Assembly (NCBI GenBank): GCA_021613535.1
Contig: CP075494.1
Span: 12,958,001-13,022,000 of the forward strand
DNA: 64,000 nt
Direction: 5' to 3'
DNA from: Adineta vaga
Lineage: Eukaryota; Rotifera
In this document: positions 44,273-55,904 of the stretch, piece after piece
Position numbering within the stretch: the first letter of the stretch is position 1
How the letters are laid out: each line of letters opens with the position of its first letter
The notes under the pieces: model-generated
What the model saw: only the letters and a program-made list of their open reading frames with translations
The model's database searches: none
Told to the model about the DNA's origin: nothing
Position numbers and translations under genes: made by a program

Positions 44273-45271
44273 ATGGCATCGAAATTTATTCATGAAAAAC
44301 TTCAATCATTCAGATCATGGATGACATCATCATTGTTGACTTCAAACGATAATCAAATTTCGGGAATATGTTGGTTATTAGATCTTCCACCTGAAATTAT
44401 TCAAATGTTTACAGATTATTTGAATGTAAATGATCTGATTTCATTTAGTCGAACTTGTCGAACATTTTATACATTGATTAACAATGATAATTTTTGGATG
44501 CATCGTATACATCGACAATTGCCTCATTCAATTGCTCAATTGTATACAATTGATGTATATCAACCACCGGAAATGATTCAAACTATCGATGAACCTCGAC
44601 ATGCCGATTTTCTTCATGTAAGAACCGACAGTGATTTTGATAAACTTGCAAACAGTTCGGCAACACATTATAATGATGAAGTAATCGAACGACGTCACGA
44701 CAAGATGTATGTTTCCAATGAAGATTTCTTAAAACATGTAAACTATTTTCAATTCAAAACACCTTCACATCATTCAACAATTCCATTTATGAAATTAGTT
44801 TATTTCTATTTAATCGATCGAAAACGTCGCGCAGCTGCTAGTATGGATGTTATTCATCTTGATGGAAATTATCTTGCTGATAGAACTGATCAAGATAGTT
44901 TAACGGGTCATATCATTCAATTAAGAAGTGTTTGTTGGCTTGAGTTAACTGGTCGTTTTCAACAACGAATCATGCCTGGAAAATATGAAGTTAGTTGGCG
45001 TATGAAAGGTCGTACGGGATATGTCACTTTGTATGGCGAAACGGAATTTCTTGTGGTTCCTTCGCATGGAAAATTATTAATTAAAAAAATAGAAGATAAT
45101 GATTTTCGAAATTACGTACTTCAACAAGGTGATCGTTGGTTTACGATGAATATGGGTGAGATTATTATTTATAAACCCTCCATAGTTTGGATGGCTATAC
45201 GCAATTGGAATAATGGAAATTGGAAATCTGGTCTCTCGTGGGATTGTATAGAATTGAGAATGATACCGTAA
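44273..45271 (+). CDS. F-box protein with PP2-like C-terminal domain
   Basis: Intronless, 332 residues. An F-box spans ~35-80 (LLDLPPEIIQMFTDYLNVNDLISFSRTCRTFYTLINNDNFW), which would bind Skp1 in an SCF ubiquitin ligase. The C-terminal ~115 residues read VCWLELTGRFQQRIMPGKYE, then VSWRMKGRTGY, RWFTMNMGEI and GNWKSGLSWDCIELRMIP. That order (WLE-G, a MxPGxYEVxW strand, W-x-x-GE, NWKSGL-x-IE-R-P) matches the phloem-protein-2 (PP2) domain found with F-boxes in plants, a carbohydrate-binding fold. The middle (~85-215) carries no known motif. A TACTCTCTTATAG acceptor lies 11 bases before the ATG. Whether the domain is homologous to plant PP2 or convergent cannot be settled by eye. Confidence 0.82.
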   Translation: MASKFIHEKLQSFRSWMTSSLLTSNDNQISGICWLLDLPPEIIQMFTDYLNVNDLISFSRTCRTFYTLINNDNFWMHRIHRQLPHSIAQLYTIDVYQPPEMIQTIDEPRHADFLHVRTDSDFDKLANSSATHYNDEVIERRHDKMYVSNEDFLKHVNYFQFKTPSHHSTIPFMKLVYFYLIDRKRRAAASMDVIHLDGNYLADRTDQDSLTGHIIQLRSVCWLELTGRFQQRIMPGKYEVSWRMKGRTGYVTLYGETEFLVVPSHGKLLIKKIEDNDFRNYVLQQGDRWFTMNMGEIIIYKPSIVWMAIRNWNNGNWKSGLSWDCIELRMIP

Positions 45272-45690
45272 TATTTTGTACAATTTCTTCTTTTATTTTG
45301 TTTTCGTCACGAGCAAATAAATGCATTCAATGTACAATAAACTATATATATACTTCATTGATATAAAAGTAAATGAAAACGATAGATGGCATTGGTTCAT
45401 ATAGATAAAGGATTAATTTGATATCATATTTCTATGTGAAATCGAATATTCCATATTATAAAACACTTGAAGAAATGTAACTAAAGTAAATTCTAGGAAT
45501 ATTTTTTTGAGAAATACTTTTGTTTCTATGGAAACATTGAAACCTATGAACAACTATCAGATGTATAAATCAATCTATCACATCATACCATATTTCTAAA
45601 AACAAATCAATTGTTACAGGTTTAACAATGAAAAATCACATAAAAGCGTCATTGTATGCTTAATTAATCAAGCAGAACATATTAAAAATA
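45272..45690. other. intergenic
   Basis: AT-rich 419-bp spacer upstream of INPP5E. AATAAA at ~45316 may end the F-box transcript. Nothing else seen. Confidence 0.5.
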
Positions 45691-47753
45691 ATGACAGACG
45701 ATGCGGAAGAATATCGATCAACTGAACGTCGACCTTCCAGTGTTCCACTACCTTCATCGACTATTGAAGAAGAACCTAATTCAACAATCAGTGCATTTAT
45801 CAATGCAATTCCATTGATTGATGCATCGACTACAACTGCTAGTGCCACTTCAGCAACTGATACTCCTCCAACAAGTACTCGTCGTCGAAGTAGTTTATCA
45901 ATTCTTCACACACTTGTTACTTCCAGTCTTTTACTTCCAACACGTGATGCTCGAAAACGGTAAAAAAAGTCAATATTTGCATTGATTTTGTGATAAAAAG
46001 AAAAAGGACACGCGAATATCTGTTTTCTTTAATAGAAATTTTCTTGTGGGATCCGGTCGACAAATGTCAGACAATGCCGCGAATGATTTGTCTCCATGTT
46101 TTCCAAATGGAAGACTATTAACAATCATGATGGCAACTTGGAATACAGGTGAAGCAAAAAATTTATATGAACAAAATTATACTCCAACAGCTAAACAATC
46201 TGCTCAACCAAAAGAACGTATGCTTGAAGATTTATCGGATATATTATTGCCAACATTTGTTGATTATGTTTCTGATTTAATTGTTATTTGTACACAAGAA
46301 GTATCCGTGGCAAAGAAACCGTAGATATGAAATTAAAAACGAATTCATTGAAAGATTTGTTTGTATTTTATAGAATCGATTGGGAAGTTTTACTTCAAGA
46401 AGTTATTGGTCCAACTCATGTACTCTTTCATTCAGTTCATTTCGGTACTTTATCTTTATGTATATTTTTACGAAGAGATTTAATCTGGTATTGTTCGGGT
46501 ATATAAAAAGAAATGATCAAGTGATTTTGAACACTTGTATTTAATTTGTTTAGAACCTGAACAAGATATTATCAAATTTCGAGCAGTAGGACCGGTACGA
46601 ACAAAAGCTTCGTTAGTTGTGACATTCAATCTGTTTGGTACATCATTTATGATCATTAATTCTCATTTTGAAGGTACAATTGAAGGAGATTATTTTTTCT
46701 AAATTGATTGTATATGATTGATTGTAGCTGGTGAAAGTGCTGAAGGTCGATCAAATCGAAAATTAAATTTTCAAAATACAATAACGAAATTAAGTATTCC
46801 ACATGAATATGTTCGACGAAATGTCACGGGAAATAAACATTTGTCAGGTGTCGGTCGAGTAGAAAGTTTGAAACGTAATGAATCAAGTTCATCATTAGAT
46901 TCTGGTCTACCATCAGGTGCAGGTAGTTATTCTTCTTCGACGACTGATATTAGTTTTCTTCAGTTACTCAAAGGAATCTCTGTTTGATTAGATATAACTA
47001 AAGCTTGTGATTGTGTATTCTGGGCGGGTGATATGAATTTTCGTATTGACATGCCACATCAAGAAGTTGTTAATCATTGTAAACAAGAGAAATATTCTGA
47101 ACTACTGCACAAAGATGAATTTCGTGTTAATAAAGAAAAAGGTCATAAAATTTCTCATTAAAAATGCAACAATAAGTTAATTTAGTGTCATTTTAGGTAG
47201 TATATATAGTGATTTTAAAGAAGAAAACATTGACTTTCCTCCCACATACAAATTCGATCTACGTGCTGAAAATGATACTTATGCAAAACATCGAACACCA
47301 TCCTATACAGTATGAACTATTTCTTTCGAAAAATTCTGATTGATTAAATCTTTTTCTTAGGATCGTATTCTATATCGTGATAAAGTAGGATCACCTATTG
47401 AATGTACACAATACCGTTCTGTTGAAACAGTCAAACATTCCGATCATAAACCTGTTGTTGCTCATTTTCGTGTGAAATTAAAACCTGGTTTACATACGTA
47501 AGATTCTATTGCGTGAAATCGAATGATTCCTAAACAAAGTTTATTCTAGGGAAAATCTTGCTTACGGAAAATTCAATCGTGAAGTTTATCAACGTGGTAT
47601 GTCGAATGTAATTTATAGTTTCGGAGAAAATATTGTTTTCGATTCATAGGTTGTGAACAACGTGAACGACATCATACATACGGTGTTGGCGTTCGAAATA
47701 ATATCAAACGTCGAGGTGGAACAACTCGAAGTTCTGTTTGTGTTATTCAATGA
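45691..47753 (+). CDS. INPP5E: inositol polyphosphate 5-phosphatase INPP5E-like
   Basis: Removes the 5-phosphate of PI(4,5)P2 and PI(3,4,5)P3; INPP5E acts in the ciliary membrane. Ten exons (45691-45959, 46036-46320, 46374-46498, 46554-46673, 46728-46922, 46992-47141, 47197-47309, 47361-47497, 47550-47596, 47650-47753) give 514 in-frame residues. Blocks: [75 protein letters not shown] and the catalytic [12 protein letters not shown]. The C-terminus [14 protein letters not shown] resembles the INPP5E tail and the protein ends CVIQ, a CaaX prenylation motif like that of vertebrate INPP5E (CSVS). The end of exon 5 is ambiguous: a donor at 46953 would add 10 residues. The N-terminus is shorter than human and Ser/Thr-rich. 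Confidence 0.93.
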
Positions 47754-48221
47754 GCTTTATTTATCTTGATCTCATGTTTTAACTAGTCAACAATGAACAC
47801 ATTTAAAACATAGATCAAGTCGTTTTTTTTATGAATAAATTCAAGTTTTTTACATAATAATTCATTCTTGCATGTCCGATAATCTGACAGATGGTACTCA
47901 AGTCTTTGTCTATAGTGAGAACATTCTTAGAACAATGAACTATAATCAAATTCTCTTTTATTTCGCTTGAGTATACAATTCTCATAAGAACAGAATGAAA
48001 TGAGAATGTGATAAATATGAAAATTAAAAAAAAAAGTAATAGATATGCTCGAATATACAATTAGTAGAAATATTATCGCACCAAAGGAATGTTGAAAAGT
48101 GTATAAAAAGAAAAGAAAAGACTGACCTCAGATTTTCGTCACTATTTCTAAGATTTTGAAGGAAAAAAGTTCACAAGAAATAGAATATCACCGAAGTTTT
48201 TAAGGAAAATATACGTTTAAT
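47754..48221. other. tail-to-tail spacer INPP5E/GBA2
   Basis: 468 bp between two convergent stops. No gene. Presumably both 3' UTRs. Confidence 0.5.
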
Positions 48222-51200
48222 TCAATCTTCCTTGCTGCTAGTGGTTGTGGCATTAGTTTCTAATCGAGATAGTTCCAAAGCTTTTTGAATTGCCCAAATA
48301 CTCAATGCACGCATGTATCCACACTAGAATACAATGAATGATGACAAATGAAGTCTTATTTTATTGATACTTACGGATCGAAAATGACAATCACGCATCA
48401 ATGCTTCTGGTGTTTGAAAAGCTAAACCAGCAACATTAAAACATGTATTATAAATGCCTTCAGAGGTGAGAAATGCTTCTTTGTGAAAATTCTATGGAAA
48501 ATAAATCGTTGAAAAATCACGAATTTATATACAATTACCTCCATTATCATTGTGGATGATAAACCATAGGTAATACCAGTCCAAATTTCTTCCGATTGCA
48601 TACTAACAATTTCTAACTGTCCCGATTTGGTCATTCCATTAACGGCACCTAATTTTCCATCACCAAATTCCATGACATTCGTTTTAAAGACTGTATTTAA
48701 GACACTGTCGACTCGTTCTTTCTCAAAATCCTAACGCAAAAGAAAACATTTTTCAATTTTAATTGCCAATGAAATTTACTTCATATTTATGACCGGATAA
48801 TCGTAAATACCAAAAACCAGCTAATTGATCGGACATGATACTATCATGATGAAGTGATATACTGGAATCATAATTGTAATATTTACCATTCCATAATTTT
48901 TCTGAATAAGATTTTTTTGCTAAATTGAGCCATACTTCATATTCTTCTGCAGCATTTGTATCATTCATAATTCGACACATTTCAATACAAGCTCGAAGTG
49001 CTGCTATATGTAAACCACCACAATATGCACTAAAAAAATTCTTCAGGAGTGTACTATGATATTGAAAAAGCATGTCAATACCTTGCTCCAACAACTGTCC
49101 AGGCATCATACGTTTGATCAGCGAATCCACCATTATCAACTAAACCATCTCCATCTTTATCCTGTTTTTTCATTCGATCTGTAACAAACTACAGAGACGA
49201 GTAGTCGAATTTGATTTTTCTTTCTTATCTTACTTTGATAGTTGTCCAAATATCAGTAAGAAAATCTTTATCTTTTGTATAAATATAATCACGATAGACT
49301 TGTAATAGATACTTTGGACCCAAATCTTTCCAATCAGCTGTATCATGCGCAATATATGCATTAATCAATAACCAAGGTTCTTCATCTATGTAAAAGAGAA
49401 GTTTTACTTTTCTAAAGAAGAAAATTAATGATTAAGAGTTCTTTTACCAGGATCACCAAGATCATGTGGTACAGAATGTAATGTTTTCCATTGACCTGCT
49501 TGACCATGAAATAAATAGACTCGAGATTCAAGTTTTTCATAAATAATTGATCTAGCTACAATAATAATAATAATTGAATGTTTGTCTGTGAATGAATAAG
49601 CATTTCTTACCAAAATCAAGTTGAATACTTAATTCTAATTGTGGCCATAGTTGTATCAATGCAAATGATGCATAAAAATGAACATCATATGTGTTTACCA
49701 TACGATATTCATGACCTTGAATATCAAAAGTACAGATAGATTCTATTTGCAAACAAAGATTTGTTTACCTTCTAAATATCCATATCGACCCCATTTTCGA
49801 ACATGCTCAGGTAATGTTGTATCATCACTTACATCCAACCATATCGAACCGCCATCAGCAATAAAATAAGATTCATTAAATAGTGCACTTTTATACCAAT
49901 CTGGTAATGATCTAAAAACGAAAAGGATTGATTCGATATTTCGTTTTTTTCTAAATTAAAGTCGCTTACGAATCATCTAAAATTGGCTGTTGCCATTTCG
50001 TAATTGCTTCTTCCCACTTCGTTCGATTATTCAATGTATGAAGACAAAGAATTGATCCATTTAACGTGGATTTATCGAACCATTTTGTATACCATCTTGA
50101 GAAAAAAACGAAAGATACAATGAAATAGAATTGATTGTATGATAACAAACTTCGAATATATTTTTTGTCCAAGACCAAATTTAACTTCAGGCATATTCCA
50201 AGCCAATGCAAATTCTGATGTTTTAATTTCATGTGGTTCAACTGTTGTTGTTATACATACACAACTAGCTGTATTTAATGTTCCTATTTTTGGATATTTT
50301 GAATCTTTTTCAGTTAATCGACCATCATCGGATAAATCTAACCATACATCTTTTCCTTCAAGATCGGAATCTGTATTAAAATTTGTTCGTGTAGTTATGG
50401 TATTATCTGACTAGAAAAAGTATATTCATTGTCAAATCATTCATTTGTGAGAAATATAAACAAACTTCTTGTTTTCCTAATATACAATATTCAAGTTTCA
50501 TTTCACGTAGTTTTTGTCGAATAGATATACCCACGGCTGAAAGATCGCCATCGGAAGCTTTGACTGATTCATGTGTTATGGCATCGCAGAAGAATTCATC
50601 GGACGCTAAAATTGAAAGATATAATAGATAATATTAAAATGAAATAAATAACAAACCTGAACCAGCTTGCCATGTGAACATTATACTAACTTCTACTGGT
50701 TCATTATTTAGATTTTCAATGTACCAAACAAAGGAAGCAACTGGAAGTGATGAATCCTGAGAAAAAAAAAGTTAATGAAAAGCAAGGAAGAATATCGCAA
50801 TTCGGATTACTTTATAATCGTGTGGTATGAATGGTGAAAGTTGTTTGCATAATAATCGAATATTTTGACCAGGTAAATCATAAGTTGTCCAAGATTGTGG
50901 ATATAATGCTTGATAATGACCCTTTTCTTTTGGAAATGCACAATTCCATGCTCGTAAACCTCGTTTTCGTAATCGATTCGGTGTTAAAACTTGACAATAA
51001 GTTGTCGTATGACGACGACGAACACAAACAGTAAACTAAATGCATATTTTCACTGAACAAAATGAATTAAATATAATATAAAAACGAACTGTATTCGCTT
51101 CGACAGTATGAAATTCATAAAGACCAGGTACGAGTTGATATCGACAAAATTCACCTTTAAAACCACGTCCGATCGTTCCACAACCCAAACCACCAAGAGG

Positions 51201-51558
51201 AGCACCTATTTATTCAGAAAAAAACAATAATTCAAGAATTTGCTTGCGTTTTTTTGAATATTTTTCTTTTCTTTACCATAAATTTGTTGTAATGGAACTG
51301 GATTAATAAAATCCATATGTGCTCGTCTTTTCGCTCGCTTTAATTTATACCATACGCGAAGATATCTATGAAATATTCAATATTAATCTTTCTTCTTTCG
51401 AATTGAAAAACTAACCGCATAAATAATGGTATATATTCAACTAATTGTCGAACTCTCGGTCTTGCAAATGGTCTCCATGTTGGATCAAATTGTTTATCAA
51501 AATCGACATGCCAACCATATTTCGTTGACACAACTTTATTAAGTTGCGATGGTGTCAT
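48222..51558 (-). CDS. GBA2: non-lysosomal glucosylceramidase GBA2
   Basis: GH116 enzyme cleaving glucosylceramide at the ER/Golgi and plasma membrane. More than ten short exons run from the ATG at 51558 (first exon to 51416) to the last exon 48323-48222. Order of blocks: [79 protein letters not shown] (each shown here only as diagnostic landmarks); [17 protein letters not shown] with the nucleophile Glu; [32 protein letters not shown] with the acid/base Asp; [25 protein letters not shown]; and [16 protein letters not shown] at the end. All track human GBA2 closely; both catalytic acids are intact. Its ATG is 83 bp after the mS35 stop on the same strand, with an intervening TATTTTAG acceptor, so co-transcription is likely. 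Internal exon boundaries were not all fixed. Confidence 0.95.
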
Positions 51559-51641
51559 AAATAAAAGCTAATCTAAAATATGAAACAATAGAAAAAACGA
51601 ACTAGATGTACGAGCATCATCATCATGATCATCATCTTTAA

Positions 51642-53246
51642 TTATAATTTTAGATTGTATAATGACAAAACATCATTACGATAGTGTTCTAGATTTTTCA
51701 GTTCATTTTCAACGCCTTCATCATGAATACGACTGATACTTTGACGATATTTTTCGACAAGTTTTTGATTTCGATCAAGAAGTGATTTTGTATTGACTGA
51801 AGATGGATCTTTCTACAAAAAAGAAATCATAACATGGAAAAGGAACAAAGAAAAAACAAACTTCAGAAGCTTTTAAAACGTCAAGCAATCGATTACGTGA
51901 AGGACTTTCATCCCAGAAATATCGTTGCCAATCATTCTTTGCTCGTTCTTGTTCCCAATTTTCTGTTTTCTATAACAGCAAAGATAATCATTTATATTTA
52001 ATATTATTAAGCTTAGAAAGATTCTACCCAAGATTCAAAATACAATGCTGTCAATAAATATTGAGCATAATCATAATTTTGCTTGCGATATGGACATCTA
52101 AAAACACATTAAAAACTATAAATATCAAAGACAAAAAGAAAGAGAGTGACTAGCACAGCTGAATGCGCACTGAAACGAATAGTTTGATGTGTGAGGTTTT
52201 GAGTGTAAATGTATCGACGACGTTCCTTCAGAACGTGTATTGTTTCACCTGTAGACGATAGATGAAAACCAATCAATTATATTCTCTACTGTCGTTTCTT
52301 TTTTTGACATTGTTTATTTAAAACTAGAGAACGAACGAATCTTAGACAGAACGATTTCGTATTTCTCTTCTTTGTTCTTGTTTTCTTTTTGTGAATTCTT
52401 ACTTATCAGCAGTTAAAGTTAATTCATCAGCATCTGCATTGTATCTATCTCCAGCTAGACGAACGAATTTATCTCGAGCATGTTCATCTAATTCCAATTG
52501 ATCAAGTTTAAACTAAACAAAAGAATCGTTCGTGATAGAGTGAAATTTGTTTTTGTAAAGTTTACATTAACTTTCACAACACGTGCACGAGAATCACGTA
52601 TCGATGGTGTTGAATTAAGATAATCGTATGTTGTAATTTTTATTGGAAGATAATAATCACATGCTTCATCAGTATCTAATTGTTCAGGCCATGGTGTACA
52701 ATATTCTAGTCAAACAAAATATTCGTATTAAGTGAAAATCTAGGATAAACTTACTTTTAATTGCTGCACAATGTTTTTTAATATGATTAGGTGTTAAATG
52801 AAAAAAATTGGGAATTTTCATCAGTTCTGCATTGGCATATTTTTCTAGAGGTAAACCTTTGTTTTCTTTATCAGATGCAACATAACCTTGAGTTATTGGT
52901 AATGGTACAACACTTTGTTTAAATGATGCAGCTGTTGGCCATACATTTGTCCAATCTTGATCAGTTGACATACGTAAATATCGTGGTGGTAAAACCTCTT
53001 TATACTGTGGTTTTGTACGTTTTTTCATCGGACCAGATCGATTATTTTTCGTTGGATATAATTGTAATGTTCGAAATTCACCTTCCTGAGCTAAAAATGA
53101 TCATCATTTGTTTAGTATTTTTCAGATATATTTTCAAATTTACATTTTGGTCCAGTTGATCTTTGTGGTTGTCGAAATGCTCGAATGAATATCAATGAAT
53201 TATTCAAAGGTAGTTTTAATCGAAGTTTTAAAGATGTCAACGACAT
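51642..53246 (-). CDS. MRPS35: mitochondrial ribosomal protein mS35
   Basis: Small-subunit mitoribosome protein. Exon 1 (53246-53144) has a basic, presequence-like start [17 protein letters not shown]. The next exon, read from about 53092, carries [24 protein letters not shown] and [21 protein letters not shown], matching human MRPS35 (DQDWPSVYPVAAPFK, KIPNFLHLTPVAIKKHC). Further exons give [57 protein letters not shown] and a charged C-terminus ending LYNLKL. The reading frame is intact in every exon inspected. It lies between TMEM138 (stop 124 bp upstream) and GBA2 (ATG 83 bp downstream), all on the minus strand. Confidence 0.93.
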
Positions 53247-53370
53247 TGTGTCTTTTTTTCTATCTTATTCTAATCTACAAAGCATTTATTAAATTAAAAT
53301 GAATTGTCAACGGACGGATTAGATTGACGTATAGATGCATATTAAAATTTAAAAAAAAAGAAATACTATT

Positions 53371-54210
53371 TTACTGTATTACGCAACATATACAACGAGT
53401 AGTTGGCATTCCTGATGACAAATTAGAAACGGTATTCATAGTTACACCAGTAAACGCTGTACGACGTTGTTCCCTTAAATACAAATACACGAGATTTTAC
53501 ATTATAATAATCGTGACTTGAAGACTTACCAAATTTTTTGTAACCATTTTGATGATTGATAAAAATGTGGATCACTTAAACGATAAACTGCTCGTTTCAT
53601 TGTATAGTAATAAATAGCCGAAACTAGGAGATAAAATATATCATTTCATAGAATAAAGAAAAAAGTCAATTGTGCAATCTTACAAGTTCGTTGAATAACA
53701 TATAGAATTAACACTTCTTTTCTTGAAAAGAGTTTTTCTTTCGTTTCCTCATTTTGAAAACGTGGTAACTACGTAAATAACAAATTTCTTTTTATTGTTA
53801 AAACACAAGTTCAATGTTTACCAATATGAGTACTTGTGTTGCAGTACATAAGACAAAGTAGATAGAAGAAGTAATGATTGCAAATCGAAACATTCGAAGA
53901 AGAAGACACAATAAACCAGCTTGAGCAATATATGTTGTCAAAACCATCATCAGAAGTAAAGTTATTGAAAGAAGTATACACACATCTTGAACACTAATAA
54001 TAAAACAAAAACAACTAAATATTATTTGCCATTTACAGTCTAATTTCATACTTACATAAAAATAATTAATTGTCCATATCTTTTCTCAGCTAGATATTCA
54101 CTAGATGCATTAATACCTAGATCAATTACCAGAAGAAATATACTTAAATAAAGTAAAGTTCGATAACGAGATGGTATCATCGTTGATGCTTGGGATTGAT
54201 GTGTATGCAT
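53371..54210 (-). CDS. TMEM138: TMEM138-like ciliary membrane protein
   Basis: Multi-pass membrane protein; the vertebrate homolog is a Joubert-syndrome gene needed for cilium assembly. Exons 54210-54056, 53993-53822, 53768-53684, 53623-53530 and 53473-53371 give 202 in-frame residues. Four hydrophobic segments: LLYLSIFLLVIDLGI, VCILLSITLLLMMVLTTYIA, IITSSIYFVLCTATQVLILV and EVLILYVIQRTFSAIYYY. The family's C-terminal signature AVYRLSDPHFYQ matches human AVRLGDPHFYQ, and FIIQDI/IVQDV and FQAGL/AQAGL also align. Unlike the ~162-residue vertebrate protein, it extends ~35 residues and ends RCICCVIQ, a CaaX motif. A possible upstream coding exon is listed separately. The start shown is the first ATG in the exon. 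Confidence 0.87.
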
Positions 54211-54337
54211 TCTTGTTGGTTTCCTTTTTCATGAACAAAACAGGTCTTTAATATTATATTCTAATCTAGATGTAATAAGATCTTCATGAAAGAAGAATAG
54301 TGAGGATTTAATATGGAAGTTTCATTCATCAACATAC

Positions 54338-54432
54338 ATTTTTGAGATTCCAGTGCATTGCATCTGGTTGGTTACAGAACGAGAAAAACAATCCATTGAT
54401 TGAAATAATTTATCCAATCTATGACGAGCCAT
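54338..54432 (-). other. TMEM138: possible extra 5' coding exon of TMEM138
   Basis: From an ATG at 54432 the minus strand is open for 95 nt (begins MARHRLDKLFQSMDCFSRSV) and stops at a GTATGT donor. Spliced to an AG before 54223 it continues in frame into the TMEM138 exon, adding 36 residues before the ATG at 54210. The acceptor (CATGAAAAAG) has a poor pyrimidine tract, and vertebrate TMEM138 has no such extension. It could instead be a leader exon or a separate small peptide. Confidence 0.35.
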
Positions 54433-55086
54433 TCAAGTTGACGCTATATTACAGAGACATGCATTACTACTAATGCGAATCTAAATCAAAATGTAAATGT
54501 TACACTACTTCATTCAACACTTTAAGTTTAAATTAAAGTTTAGAAAGGAAAATTATCTTTATTTTCACATATTTTTCTTATTGAGAAATGAATATTGTGA
54601 TTCAGAAGATTCGAAACCTTACAAATCATTCTTCAATCAATTTCTAAACTTGATGCAACTATTAAAATGATCAGCAATCATGATTTGTTTTCGTTAATGA
54701 AAGTATAAATAACACGTACGAACAGTGACCTCTTACAAAAGCCATATCGGATATAGAGACGCAAAGTGCAAATACATTACAAACAGAGCATACATATCAA
54801 ACGACATGACACGCGAAACCCATTAGTTTCAATTTATCATACCATTGATACTAAACAAGAGTAAATGATAGATATACAATTGAGTAGAAAGAAAAACACG
54901 AGACGAAGAGCAGGACGAGCAAAATAAAGAACAAATATATGTATATTCATTTCACTCATACCTACATTAACTAATGGCTTCTTATTCTATTTGATACATT
55001 TGATTAGAACAAGTATTGTACAATTATTTACTTGTAGACTTAGTAGAATAAAATGATGATATTTTCTTTATAGATTGTAGTATAAT
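54433..55086. other. divergent intergenic region
   Basis: 654 bp between the head-to-head TMEM138 operon-like cluster and the EF-hand gene. AT-rich; ends in a TTTCTTTATAG acceptor 14 bases before the EF-hand ATG. No gene seen. Confidence 0.5.
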
Positions 55087-55801
55087 ATGGGTAATACGAA
55101 GAGTATGTCGAATAAAATACAAAGTACTGCTAATGATCGAAGACAATCACAACAAGGTATTACTGAGCCCAGTAAATTACCGGAAGTAGATGAATCAGAA
55201 AAACGATGGAAAATGTCCGAAAGAGACATTGCTTTTCTTAGTGCACAAACAGGTATGAATCATTCAGATCATATTGATATAAATCTTTCTGATTTCGATA
55301 GGTTTCACATCGGATGAAATTATACGTTGGCATAAGAAATTCTTTCATGATAATCCAGATGGTCGTCTTAATCATGATGGATTCCGTAAATTCTATCCAT
55401 TATTACGTAATGAAACACCTGAACGATTAAATGATATATGTGATCATATATTTCGTGCATTTGATGTTGATGGTAATGGTTATGTAGAATTCGGTGAATT
55501 TCTTCTCGGTTTTGCTATATCTTCACGTGGGGATCTTCGATCTCGTTTAAATTATGCATTTGAATGTTATGATTTAGATTCGAATGGTTATTTAACGGAA
55601 GATGAACTTGAAGCTGTTATTCGGGCAATGTATACATTATTGGGAATTAAACATGTTGACGATTATCCACCGGAGAAATTTGCGAAAGATTTGATGAAAA
55701 AACTTGATACATCACATAGTGGTCGTGTAACCAAAGATGAATTTATCTATTTTCTTATGAAAGATGGACTCTATAGAAATACAGTGAATCCATTTCAATA
55801 A
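55087..55801 (+). CDS. EF-hand protein, neuronal-calcium-sensor/calcineurin-B-like
   Basis: Ca2+-binding regulator. Exons 55087-55252 and 55302-55801 give 221 residues. It begins MGNTKS, a good N-myristoylation signal (Gly2, Ser6). After a ~45-residue polar, disordered leader comes the NCS-like helix EIIRWHKKFFHDNPDGRLNHDGFRKFYP. Three EF-hand loops follow: DVDGNGYVEFGE, DLDSNGYLTEDE and DTSHSGRVTKDE; the first two have all canonical ligands, the third is close to canonical. The N-terminal loop (DNPDGRLNHDGF) is the degenerate hand typical of recoverin/NCS proteins. The second-last helix VIRAMYTLLG is also NCS-like. The long leader before the first helix is unlike NCS-1, so paralog assignment is left open. 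Confidence 0.88.
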
Positions 55802-55904
55802 TTCTGTTTGTCAGATAAATACACACACACAACATGTTTCCATTGGTTGAAATGAAACTATGCAGATCGATTTATAAACTTTTATAATTGTATCAATGAA
55901 TATC

